Origin: Xanthomonas sacchari
GTDB lineage: Bacteria > Pseudomonadota > Gammaproteobacteria > Xanthomonadales > Xanthomonadaceae
DNA length: 64,000 bases
Direction of reading: 5' to 3'
NCBI RefSeq assembly: GCF_040529065.1
Contig: NZ_CP132343.1
Span: forward strand, 1,860,001-1,924,000
The first letter of the stretch is position 1; every line of letters starts with the position of its first letter. The translations under genes and the position numbers were made by a program. Shown here piece by piece: positions 37,659-45,510 of the stretch. The notes beneath the pieces were generated by a model that did no database searches, was not told the origin of the DNA, and saw nothing but the letters and a program-made list of their open reading frames with translations.

Positions 37659-37823
37659 TCAACCACCCGGTTGCGTGGAGTACCCGCGAGAATCCTCGCC
37701 AAGATAAGGCTTCATCTCGCAGACGCCAGGCGCCGCGATAGTTTGCATGGGCTCGTCGAGCTGGATAGCAAAAGGATTGGATAGAGAATCTTGTTTCTCA
37801 AGCTTGCCATCTTGGATTTTCAT
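37659..37823 (-). CDS. candidate lasso peptide precursor (54 residues)
   Basis: ATG 37823 follows a strong AAGGAG ribosome site at 7 bases. The leader (residues 1-29) ends MQTI, with Thr at the penultimate position required by lasso leaders. The proposed core is residues 30-54: AAPGVCEMKPYLGED then SRGYSTQPGG. Ala1 would close on Glu7, a seven-residue ring as in xanthomonins (GGPLAGEE), and the A-x-P-G start recalls paeninodin (AGPGTS). The core has one Cys, at position 6, inside the ring. The gene is directly upstream of the cyclase and too short for most gene callers. The cleavage site is inferred. Confidence 0.7.
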   Translation of the reverse strand: MKIQDGKLEKQDSLSNPFAIQLDEPMQTIAAPGVCEMKPYLGEDSRGYSTQPGG

Positions 37824-37883
37824 CACAAAGCTCCTTTTCTAGATGTCGTCATGCGGCGACGAGCAGAACCTAGCACCGCGCCT

Positions 37884-37912
37884 GTAGCAAGACAAGATCT
37901 TTAAGATTTCAA
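37884..37912 (-). promoter_or_regulatory. candidate promoter of the lasso unit
   Basis: Minus-strand TTGAAA (37907-37912) and TGCTAC (37884-37889) with a 17-base spacer, about 60 bases before the precursor start. The surrounding 60 bases (37861-37920) hold only 26 G/C, far below the rest of the window. Confidence 0.4.
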
Positions 37913-37949
37913 TAGTTTCATATGAAATGTATTGGGTTGAGAGGTTCAA

Positions 37950-38155
37950 ATGCCGATCTGCGTTGTCCATGCACAACTAATCCGCATTGAGGCGACGCTG
38001 GGGGGCTGTGTGCCGGTGGGGAGGATGTACGCCCCGGCGGGGGGCATGGATTCCATGCCGAAGCGCATCGCTGCGAGTTCTACACTCGCGCGCTGGAATT
38101 GCTGAGTGCTCGCTGTGCAGCTACGTAGGCGGTGCCGGCGTCGGCCAAACCGTGA
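37950..38155 (+). pseudogene. 3' remnant of a second S9 peptidase gene
   Basis: Plus-strand translation gives VHAQLIRIEATLGGCVPVG then, after restoring one base, HGFHAEAHRCEFYTRALELL and a tail ending AVPASAKP-stop. It aligns with the C-terminus of the peptidase at 33677-35659 (QHSKKMEAALKKAGVPVE, HGFYTEAHRREFYTRLLAFL, AAPAAAKQ-stop). There is a 1-base deletion and an in-frame TAG. The 5' nine tenths of the gene are missing; the low-GC lasso unit starts where the similarity stops. Confidence 0.8.
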
Positions 38156-38299
38156 GCGCTTGCGCCTGACCATGTGCGCTCCAGGCGGCCGCATCGCTGT
38201 TGCACTGGCTCTGGTTGGATCTGTGGCGCAGCACGACTATCAGGACTTATCGCCTAGGTCGTCCTTGACCATGCGAAATGCGCTGTGTCGATGTGAAAC

Positions 38300-38328
38300 G
38301 GTTGCGTCGCCGCTCGGGCGACGCAACC
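38300..38328 (-). terminator. terminator of the POT transporter gene
   Basis: GGTTGCGTCGCC and GGCGACGCAACC form a perfect 12-bp stem with a 5-base loop, 3 bases after the transporter stop codon on the minus strand. Confidence 0.75.
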
Positions 38329-38330
38329 CC

Positions 38331-40097
38331 TCAACGCACCCCATGCATCATCCGCCGCAGCAGCGGCGCGGCGAGGAAGGCCAATACCGCGCAACCCACG
38401 CCGATCCACAGCAGCAGCCAGAACAGGTGCGCGTACTTGGCCGCGGCGTCGGCGACGTTGAGGGTCTGGCCATCCGGCACCTCGATCGCGGCGAGCTTGC
38501 CGAACAGCGCCGCCAGCGCCTCGGAGAACGCCGTGGCCAGGAACCATGTGCCCATCATCAGGCTGACCACGCGCGGCACCGCGAGTTGGGTCACCGCCGA
38601 CAGGCCGACCGGCGACAGGCACATTTCGCCGGCCTCCAGCACGAAGTAGGCCAGCACCAACCACCATACGCTGGCCATCTGTCCGCTGGCGCCCACCTGT
38701 TGCGCGGCCAGCGCCAGCGGCACGAAGGACAGCCCGGCCAGCAGCAATCCCAGCGCGGACTTGGTCGGCTTGGACGGCTCGCGTCCGCGTTGCGCCAGCC
38801 ATGCCCACAGCGCGGCGAACAGCGGCGCCAGCAGCACCAGGAACAGCGCGCCCAGGTAGGTCAGCGAGCCGGCGGTCTGCGGCAGCACCAGGCAGTCGCG
38901 GATCAGGAACAGCAGCATCAGCGCGCTGACCGCGACGAACAGCCGCCGCGGCGCCGACGAGCCAGGACGGCGGTCGGACAGCGAGGCCGCCAGTACGAAG
39001 CCCAGCGGCGCCAGCAGCAGCGAGGCGATCGACCAGGGCAGGGGCGTACCGCCTCGGATCACCAGCGACGGCACGATGTCCTTGGTCATCAGCCGGTCGG
39101 TGAAGGTGACCCACGAGCCGTAGGTCTGCTCGTACAGGGTGAAATACACCAGCGCCATCGCGATCAGCACCATCAGCGCGATCATCTGCTGGCGCTGCAC
39201 CGGCGTGCACTGGGTGCCGGTGAACCAGGCGAACCACAGCAGCACCGCGCCGAGCACCAGCAGCATCAGCAGTAGGGCCAGGGAAATTTCCCCGCCCAGG
39301 CTGAAGGCGCCGTTGGCCGCGGCCCACATCAAAGCGGCCACCGGCAGCACGCCCAGCACGGCGCACAGGTAGATCGCCCATTCGCGCGGCACGCCGAGCA
39401 CGCGCTCGCGCAGCAGCGCCGGCTGCGCCGGTTCGGCGTGGCCGTGCAGGTATTTCTGGCCCCACAGGAACATGCCCAGGCCGAGCAGCATGCCGATGCC
39501 GGCCGCGCCGAAGCCGTAGCGCCAGCCGTAGGCCTCGCCGAGGAAGCCGCAGACCAGCGAGGCGAACAGGGCGCCGAGGTTGATGCCGGCATAGAACAGC
39601 GAGAAGCCGGCATCGCGGCGCGGGTCGTCGGCCGGGTACAGCTTGCCGACGATGGTGGAAATGTTGGGCTTGAGGAAGCCCACGCCCATGATGATCAGCG
39701 CCAGCGACAGGTAGGTCACGCCCAGGGATGCGGTATCGCGCACCACCTCGCCGTTGATCCGGGTGGCGGCGTGGCCTTCGAAGGCCATGCCGATGTGGCC
39801 GAGCACCAGCAGCAGGCCGCCGAACACCACCGCCTTGCGCATGCCCAGCCAGCGGTCGGCGAGCAGCCCGCCGAGCACCGGCACGCAGTACACCAGGCCG
39901 CCGTAGGCGCCGAGCAGGTCGAGCCCGGCGTCGTCGCCGAACAGGTGGTACTTGGTGAGATACAGCAACAGCAGCGCCTTCATGCCGTAGAAGGAGAAGC
40001 GTTCCCACATCTCGGTGAAGAAGCAGACGTAAACGCCCTTGGGATGGCCGAGGAAATCGTCGTGCGCGTCGCGCAGCGGCAGGGAGGACACGGACAC
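38331..40097 (-). CDS. POT/PTR family proton-dependent di/tripeptide transporter
   Basis: About 588 residues and some 12-14 membrane helices. The family signature is at the N-terminus: FFTEMWERFSFYGMKALLLL, followed by YCVPVLGGLLADRWLGMRK and GVGFLKPNISTIVGKLYPAD (PTR2 motif). It imports small peptides with protons. No ATG fits the conserved start. GTG 40097 (VSVSSLPLRDAHDDFLGH) is the best choice, though an ATG at 40172 is in frame. Three peptide-handling genes (this, OPT at 40690, S9 at 43120) lie in a row. Confidence 0.92.
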   Translation of the reverse strand: MSVSSLPLRDAHDDFLGHPKGVYVCFFTEMWERFSFYGMKALLLLYLTKYHLFGDDAGLDLLGAYGGLVYCVPVLGGLLADRWLGMRKAVVFGGLLLVLGHIGMAFEGHAATRINGEVVRDTASLGVTYLSLALIIMGVGFLKPNISTIVGKLYPADDPRRDAGFSLFYAGINLGALFASLVCGFLGEAYGWRYGFGAAGIGMLLGLGMFLWGQKYLHGHAEPAQPALLRERVLGVPREWAIYLCAVLGVLPVAALMWAAANGAFSLGGEISLALLLMLLVLGAVLLWFAWFTGTQCTPVQRQQMIALMVLIAMALVYFTLYEQTYGSWVTFTDRLMTKDIVPSLVIRGGTPLPWSIASLLLAPLGFVLAASLSDRRPGSSAPRRLFVAVSALMLLFLIRDCLVLPQTAGSLTYLGALFLVLLAPLFAALWAWLAQRGREPSKPTKSALGLLLAGLSFVPLALAAQQVGASGQMASVWWLVLAYFVLEAGEMCLSPVGLSAVTQLAVPRVVSLMMGTWFLATAFSEALAALFGKLAAIEVPDGQTLNVADAAAKYAHLFWLLLWIGVGCAVLAFLAAPLLRRMMHGVR

Positions 40098-40191
40098 GGC
40101 GACTCTCGGCGCAGGAAGCCAGCGGCGGAGTATAGGCGCGCCTGCGCCCGCGCGAGTGGCGGCGCGCGGCATGGGCGGTTCGGCGGCGGGC

Positions 40192-40545
40192 GTACCCTCA
40201 CCCCAACCCCTCTCCCGGTGGGAGAGGGGCTAGCGCCGTTCCTTCTCCCCTCGGGACCACGGCCCCCTTTTCGGGGGGAAGATGCCCCGAAGGGGCGGAT
40301 GAGGGTCGGGCAGGGCCTGCATGCCTGGGGCGAGCTGCGTGCCGCCGTACCCTCACCCCAACCCCTCTCCCGGTGGGAGAGGGGCTCTTGCTGTTCCTTC
40401 TCCCGTCGGGACCACGGCCCCCTTTTCGGGGGGAAGGTGCCCCGCAGGGGCGGATGAGGGGCGGGCAGCGCCTGCACGGCTGGGGCGCGGTGCGTAACGC
40501 CGTACCCTCACCCCAACCCCTCTCCCGGCGGGAGAGGGGCTACTT
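40192..40545. repeat. tandem array of the CCTCTCCC/GGGAGAGG element, 155-bp period
   Basis: The unit starts GTACCCTCACCCCAACCCC at 40192, 40347 and 40502, an exact 155-base period. Two full units and part of a third are present, with a few substitutions between units. The units contain GTGGGAGAGGGG and a CCCCTTTTCGGGGG palindrome, as in the copy at 4755-4910. It fills the gap between the divergent peptide transporters. Confidence 0.9.
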
Positions 40546-40563
40546 GCTGCCTCAGCTTCTGCA

Positions 40564-40590
40564 AATCCCCAATCCCGAATCCCCAATCCC
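40564..40590. repeat. dispersed GGGATTSGGG repeat (reverse orientation)
   Basis: AATCCCCAATCCCGAATCCC and on, next to the 155-bp array and upstream of the OPT gene. Confidence 0.8.
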
Positions 40591-40689
40591 GGCCCCCAGG
40601 CATGTGCCACAAGCTGGGCGCCGCGAGGCTGGACTTGCCCGGCCCCAGACGCTAGCGTGCAAAGCGTTTTTGTCGTTTCAGGGGTAACC

Positions 40690-42648
40690 ATGAACAACGC
40701 TGCCGCGCCGCGCCAGCTCACGTTCCGTGCCGTGGTGCTGGCGATCGTGCTGGCCGTGGTGCTGTCCGCCGCCAATGCCTACCTCGGTCTGTTCGCCGGC
40801 CTGACCATCGCCACCGCGATTCCGGCGGCGGTGGTGTCGATGGGCGTGCTGCGCCTGCTCGGTGGCGGCTCCATCCTCGAGAACAACATCGTGCAGACCG
40901 GCGCGTCGGCCGGTTCCTCGATCGCGGCGGGGGTGATCTTCACCATCCCGGCGCTGGTGATCATGGGCTACTGGCCGGACTTCAAGTACTGGTGGGTGCT
41001 CGGCATCGCCGGCATGGGCGGCCTGCTCGGGGTGCTGTTCTCGGTGCCGCTGCGGCGCTCGATGATCGTCGAGGATCCGCTGCCGTTCCCGGAAGGCAAG
41101 GCCGCCGCGGAAGTGCTCAAGGCCGGCGAGAACCCCGGGCCGGGGCTGAAGATCCTCGGCCTGTCGGCGGCGATCGGCGGGCTGGTCAAGCTCGGTGCGG
41201 CCAGCGGCCTGAAGGTGATTCCGGATACCTGGGCGCAGGCCGCGTACATCGGCAGCAGCAAGATGGTCGGCTACGTCGGCACCAATCTGTCGCCGGCGCT
41301 GCTGGGCGTGGGCTACATCGTCGGACTCAACGTCGGCATCGTGGTGCTGTCCGGCTCGATCCTGTCGTGGCACATCGCCATTCCGCTGTACCAGCAGTTC
41401 TTCATGGGCTCCGATCCGGCGCTGGCGCAGAGCCTGGCCAATGCGCCGGCGGCCGAGGCCGCGTTCGGCATCTGGTCGGCCAAGGTGCGCTACCTGGGCG
41501 TGGGGGCGATGCTGATCGGTGGCGTGTGGACGTTGTTCTCGCTGCGCAAGTCGCTGCTGTCGGGCGTCAAGAGCGGCTTCGCCGCGGCGCGCAAGAGCAC
41601 CGGCGGCGCCGCGGTGGCCGAGACCGATCGCGACCTGCCGATGAAGTGGATGCTGGTGGCGCTGCTGCTGTGCACGCTGCCGCTGCTGGGCCTGTACCAG
41701 GCCATCGTCGGCCAGTGGCATGTCAGCGTGCCGATGACCATCATCATGATCGTCGCCGGCTTCCTGTTCGTGTCGGTGTCCGGCTACCTGGCCGGCCTGA
41801 TCGGCTCGTCGAACAATCCGGTCTCCGGCATCACCATCTCCACCATCCTGTTCGCCTCGGCGGTGCTGGTGCTGCTGCTCGGGCGCGATTCGCCGATCGG
41901 CGCGGTCGCCGCGATCATGATCGGCGCTGTGGTGTGCTGCGCCGCCGCGGTCGGCGGCGACAACCTGCAGGATCTGAAGGCCGGCTACCTGGTCGGCGCC
42001 ACGCCGTGGAAGCAGCAGCTGATGCTGGCGATCGGTGCGTTCTCGTGCGCGCTGATCATGGCGCCGGTGCTGAATCTGCTGGCCCAGGCCTACGGCATCG
42101 GCGCGGCCACGCCACAGCATCCCAATGCGCTGGCGGCGCCGCAGGCCACGCTGATGGCCTCGGTGGCCAAGGGCCTGTTCGGCGGCGAACTGCCGTGGAC
42201 CATGATCGGCATCGGTGCCGGCGTCGGCGCGGCGATCATCGCGCTGGACGAGTGGCTGAAGAAGACCGGCAAGCGCTTCCGCGTGCCGGTGCTGGCCGCG
42301 GCGATCGGCATCTACTTGCCGCTCGAACTGATGGTGCCGATCTTCCTCGGCGGCCTGCTGACCCATCTGGTCGAGCGCTTCCACAAGATCCGCGCCGACG
42401 ACGAAGAGGGCCGCGATCGCGTGCACCGTCCGGGCACGCTGTTCGCCGCGGGCCTGATCACCGGCGAGGCGCTGATGGGCATCGCCATCGCGGTGCCGAT
42501 CGTGGCCTCGGGCCGCGCCGATGTGCTGGCACTGCCGGAGGCGTTCCACCTCAACCAGTGGGCCGGCCTGTCCCTGCTGGCCTTCGTCGGCTGGCTGCTG
42601 TACCGCACCGGCCGCAAGGGCGAAGCCGCGGCCGCGCCGCGCGCGTAA
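40690..42648 (+). CDS. OPT family oligopeptide transporter
   Basis: 652 residues and about 16 membrane segments. The N-terminus QLTFRAVVLAIVLAVVLSAANAYLGLFAGLTIATAIPAAV and the stretch NNIVQTGASAGSSIAAGVIF are OPT hallmarks; IGSSNNPVSGITISTIL is the family motif near the middle. Bacterial members move oligopeptides or metal chelates. ATG 40690 is chosen as start because the upstream ATG at 40657 adds a non-conserved stretch. Confidence 0.93.
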   Translation: MNNAAAPRQLTFRAVVLAIVLAVVLSAANAYLGLFAGLTIATAIPAAVVSMGVLRLLGGGSILENNIVQTGASAGSSIAAGVIFTIPALVIMGYWPDFKYWWVLGIAGMGGLLGVLFSVPLRRSMIVEDPLPFPEGKAAAEVLKAGENPGPGLKILGLSAAIGGLVKLGAASGLKVIPDTWAQAAYIGSSKMVGYVGTNLSPALLGVGYIVGLNVGIVVLSGSILSWHIAIPLYQQFFMGSDPALAQSLANAPAAEAAFGIWSAKVRYLGVGAMLIGGVWTLFSLRKSLLSGVKSGFAAARKSTGGAAVAETDRDLPMKWMLVALLLCTLPLLGLYQAIVGQWHVSVPMTIIMIVAGFLFVSVSGYLAGLIGSSNNPVSGITISTILFASAVLVLLLGRDSPIGAVAAIMIGAVVCCAAAVGGDNLQDLKAGYLVGATPWKQQLMLAIGAFSCALIMAPVLNLLAQAYGIGAATPQHPNALAAPQATLMASVAKGLFGGELPWTMIGIGAGVGAAIIALDEWLKKTGKRFRVPVLAAAIGIYLPLELMVPIFLGGLLTHLVERFHKIRADDEEGRDRVHRPGTLFAAGLITGEALMGIAIAVPIVASGRADVLALPEAFHLNQWAGLSLLAFVGWLLYRTGRKGEAAAAPRA

Positions 42649-42680
42649 CCGGCGCAACCGCCTCCCGCAACGCAACATCC

Positions 42681-42712
42681 GAAGCCCGGCCCCGCGCCGG
42701 GCTTCGCTTTTT
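42681..42712 (+). terminator. rho-independent terminator of the OPT gene
   Basis: GAAGCCCGGC-CCCGC-GCCGGGCTTC followed by GCTTTTTCC, 33 bases after the stop. The following 42713-43119 gap holds no gene, only the repeat at 43007-43036. Confidence 0.92.
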
Positions 42713-43006
42713 CCGGCCGGGCCCGCGCGCCGCACGTGCCGATCCCATCAGCTTCTCGATGGCTGCTCCGCGCCGCGTGTGTCGTAAAGACCGAATCTTG
42801 CCGCGGCCGCGTGCGCCTCCCGCGGTCCGCCTCACCACCAAGGCCAGCTTCGGCACCGGCCTGCTGCACTTCGCCGTATCAGTGCCTCGCGGCCACTCCC
42901 GATCCACCACGCTCATCCGGCCGCGGTATGGCCACGGTCCACTTGCTATCCGAAACCGGGTCAGTGCGGGTCTTCGTAATCACAGCCGAGCCAGCGCCTC
43001 GCTTTT

Positions 43007-43036
43007 CCCAATCCCCAATCCCGATTCCCCAATCCC
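43007..43036. repeat. dispersed GGGATTSGGG repeat (reverse orientation)
   Basis: CCCAATCCCCAATCCCGATT and on, about 85 bases before the S9 peptidase start. Confidence 0.8.
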
Positions 43037-43119
43037 AGCCCCTCCATGACTTCAGTCCTTTGCGCCACGCCCACCGCGACCCCTACCATCGACGTTTTGC
43101 CGTGCTCCGGAGACACTCG

Positions 43120-45189
43120 ATGACCCTGCGCTACGCCTTGTTGCCCCTGGCCCTGCTGACTGCGCTGCCCGCGCTGGCCGCCACCCGCGGTTTCGAAGTT
43201 CGCGACATGGTCGCGCTGGACCGGGTGTCCTCGCCGCTGCTGACGCCCGACGGCGGCACGGTGATCTTCGCCAAGCGGCAGATGGACAAGGCGCTGGAGA
43301 AGTCCAGCACCAGCCTGTGGCTGCGCGACCTGCGCACCCGCGATGCGGCGCCGCCGAAGCGGCTGACCCCGGAAGGCTGGAACGTCAACTCGCCGCAACT
43401 GTCGGCCGACGGCAAGACCGTGTACTTCCTCAGCGCCAAGTCCGGCCGCCAGCAGCTGTACGCGCTGCCGCTGGCCGGTGGCGCGCCGCGCCAGCTCACC
43501 GATTTCGCGCTGGACGTGGACAGCTACCGCATCGCCCCGCAGGGCGACCGCGTGGCCTTCAGCGCCGGCGTGTTCCAGGACTGCGGCTCGGACCTGGCCT
43601 GCACGCAGAAGCGCCTGGACGCCAAGAAGCAGTCCAAGGCCACCGGCGTGGTGTTCGACCAGTTGTTCGTGCGCCACTGGGATACTTGGAACGACGGCCG
43701 TCGCAACAGCCTGTTCGTCGCGCCGCTGCCGGCCGGCGCCAAGGCCAAGCCGGTGGCCGGCGCCTCGGCGGTCAGTGTGACCCTGGCCGGCGACATCCCC
43801 TCCAAGCCGTTCGGCGGCAGCGAGGACTACACCTGGGCGCCGGACGGGCAGTCGCTGGTCGCCAGCGTGCGCGTGGCCGGCCGCGAGGAACCGTGGTCGA
43901 CCAACTTCGACCTGTACCGGCTGGACGCCGCCGGCAAGGCCGCGCCGGTCAACCTGACCGCGGCCAACCCCGCGTGGGACGCCGGCCCGGTGTTCTCCGC
44001 CGACGGCAAGACGCTGTTCTATCGCGCGATGAAGCGCCCCGGCTTCGAAGCCGACCGCTTCGGCCTGATGGCGATGGACGTGGCCAGCGGCAAGACCCGC
44101 GAGATCGCCCCGCAGTGGGATCGTTCGGCCGGCGAGATCGTGCTGTCGGCCGACGGCAAGACCGTCTACACCACCGCCGACGACATGGGCCAGCACCCGC
44201 TGTTCGCGGTGGACGTGGCCGATGGCAAGGTGCGCACCGTGGCGGCCGACGGCAGTGTCGGCGCGCCGGTGCTGGCCGGCAATACGCTGGCCTTCACCCG
44301 CAACAGCCTCAAGAGCGGCGACCAGATCGTGGTCGCCGATGCCGACGGCCAGCAGCCGCGCGCCATCACCCCCAGCGCCGGCAAGATGCTGCCGGACGTG
44401 AAGTTCGGCGACTACGAGCAGTTCTCGTTCAAGGGCTGGAACAACGACACCGTGCACGGCTACGTGGTCAAGCCGTACAACTACCAGGAAGGCAAGAACT
44501 ATCCGGTCGCGTTCCTGATCCACGGCGGCCCGCAGGGCAGCTTCGGCAACGGCTGGAGCTATCGCTGGAACCCGCAGACCTATGCGGGGCAGGGCTACGC
44601 GGTAGTGATGATCGACTTCCACGGTTCCACCGGCTACGGCCAGGCCTTCACCGATGCGATCAGCCAGCACTGGGGCGACCGCCCGCTGGAAGACCTGCAG
44701 AAGGGCTGGGACGCGGCGCAGAAGCAGTACGGCTTCCTCAACGGCGACAAGGCCTGCGCGCTCGGCGCCAGCTACGGCGGTTACATGGTCTACTGGATGG
44801 CCGGCAACTGGAACAAGCCGTGGAAGTGCCTGGTCGACCACGACGGCGTGTTCGACAACCGCATGATGGGCTACGCCACCGAGGAACTGTGGTTCAGCGA
44901 GTGGGAGAACGGCGGTACGCCGTGGCAGAACCCGGCCGGCTACGAGAAGTTCAACCCGATCCTGCACGTGGACAAGTGGAAGGTGCCGATGCTGGTGATC
45001 CACGGCCAGCAGGATTTCCGCATCCCGATGGAGCAGGGCCTGGCCGCGTTCGGCGCGCTGCAGCGCAAGGGCATCGAGTCCAAGTTCCTGTACTTCCCGG
45101 ACGAGAACCACTGGGTGCTGAAGCCGCAGAACAGCATCCTCTGGCACGACACGGTCAACGGCTGGCTGAAGCAGCATATCGGGGAGTGA
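43120..45189 (+). CDS. secreted S9C-type dipeptidyl/acylaminoacyl peptidase
   Basis: 689 residues. A signal peptide (TLRYALLPLALLTALPALAA) precedes a beta-propeller with WD40-like TolB repeats (SPQLSADGKTVYFLSAKSGR, GPVFSADGKTLFYRAMKRPG) and a hydrolase domain with S551 (GASYGGYMVYW), an Asp in VIHGQQDFRIP and H664 (DENHWVLK). It should release dipeptides or clip peptides in the periplasm. It follows the peptide transporter genes and differs clearly in sequence from the S9 enzyme at 33677. Confidence 0.92.
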   Translation: MTLRYALLPLALLTALPALAATRGFEVRDMVALDRVSSPLLTPDGGTVIFAKRQMDKALEKSSTSLWLRDLRTRDAAPPKRLTPEGWNVNSPQLSADGKTVYFLSAKSGRQQLYALPLAGGAPRQLTDFALDVDSYRIAPQGDRVAFSAGVFQDCGSDLACTQKRLDAKKQSKATGVVFDQLFVRHWDTWNDGRRNSLFVAPLPAGAKAKPVAGASAVSVTLAGDIPSKPFGGSEDYTWAPDGQSLVASVRVAGREEPWSTNFDLYRLDAAGKAAPVNLTAANPAWDAGPVFSADGKTLFYRAMKRPGFEADRFGLMAMDVASGKTREIAPQWDRSAGEIVLSADGKTVYTTADDMGQHPLFAVDVADGKVRTVAADGSVGAPVLAGNTLAFTRNSLKSGDQIVVADADGQQPRAITPSAGKMLPDVKFGDYEQFSFKGWNNDTVHGYVVKPYNYQEGKNYPVAFLIHGGPQGSFGNGWSYRWNPQTYAGQGYAVVMIDFHGSTGYGQAFTDAISQHWGDRPLEDLQKGWDAAQKQYGFLNGDKACALGASYGGYMVYWMAGNWNKPWKCLVDHDGVFDNRMMGYATEELWFSEWENGGTPWQNPAGYEKFNPILHVDKWKVPMLVIHGQQDFRIPMEQGLAAFGALQRKGIESKFLYFPDENHWVLKPQNSILWHDTVNGWLKQHIGE

Positions 45190-45243
45190 GGGGACCTGGG
45201 GCTCGGGTTTTCCGGGCCCCGTCCTGGGTCATGGCCCAGGTCC

Positions 45244-45268
45244 GGGGATTCGGGATTCGGGATTCGGA
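45244..45268. repeat. dispersed GGGATTSGGG repeat (forward orientation)
   Basis: GGGGATTCGGGATTCGGGAT and on, upstream of the 26-bp palindrome. Paired with the reverse copy at 45468-45497, so the two repeats bracket the palindrome. Confidence 0.8.
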
Positions 45269-45300
45269 TTTTTCCGCGACCCCAGTAATCCGGTAGCCCT

Positions 45301-45364
45301 TGTGGGAGGGGCTTCAGCCCCGACGCCTTACCGCTAAAGCGTCGGGGCTGAAGCCCCTCCCACA
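45301..45364. repeat. REP-type element forming a perfect 26-bp hairpin
   Basis: TGTGGGAGGGGCTTCAGCCC and its exact complement (arms 45301-45326 and 45339-45364) enclose a 12-base loop. It is a variant of the GTAGGAGCGGC family with GGGAGGGG in place of AGGAGCGG. The perfect pairing suggests either recent arrival or strong selection on the structure. Confidence 0.85.
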
Positions 45365-45467
45365 AAAACAACAGGACGCTTGCAGCGCGTCGCTCCTGCG
45401 AATTCACCCGCCCTCCAGTGCTTCTTTCGATCTTTGTTTACACCTCCAAACCTACAGCCGCGGCGCA

Positions 45468-45497
45468 CGAATCCCGAATCCCCACTCCCGAATCCCC
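45468..45497. repeat. dispersed GGGATTSGGG repeat (reverse orientation)
   Basis: CGAATCCCGAATCCCCACTC and on, ending 13 bases before the DUF819 start, so it overlaps the expected leader of that gene. Confidence 0.8.
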
Positions 45498-45510
45498 GCC
45501 CCACCGCCCG

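Noticed and set aside
37546-37662. Upstream extension of the cyclase to ATG 37662
   Set aside because: It would overlap the precursor stop and translate through the 12-bp hairpin, adding a basic, non-family-like stretch.
33677-37823. Calling the S9 peptidase and lasso genes one operon
   Set aside because: They are convergent on opposite strands with a hairpin between them.
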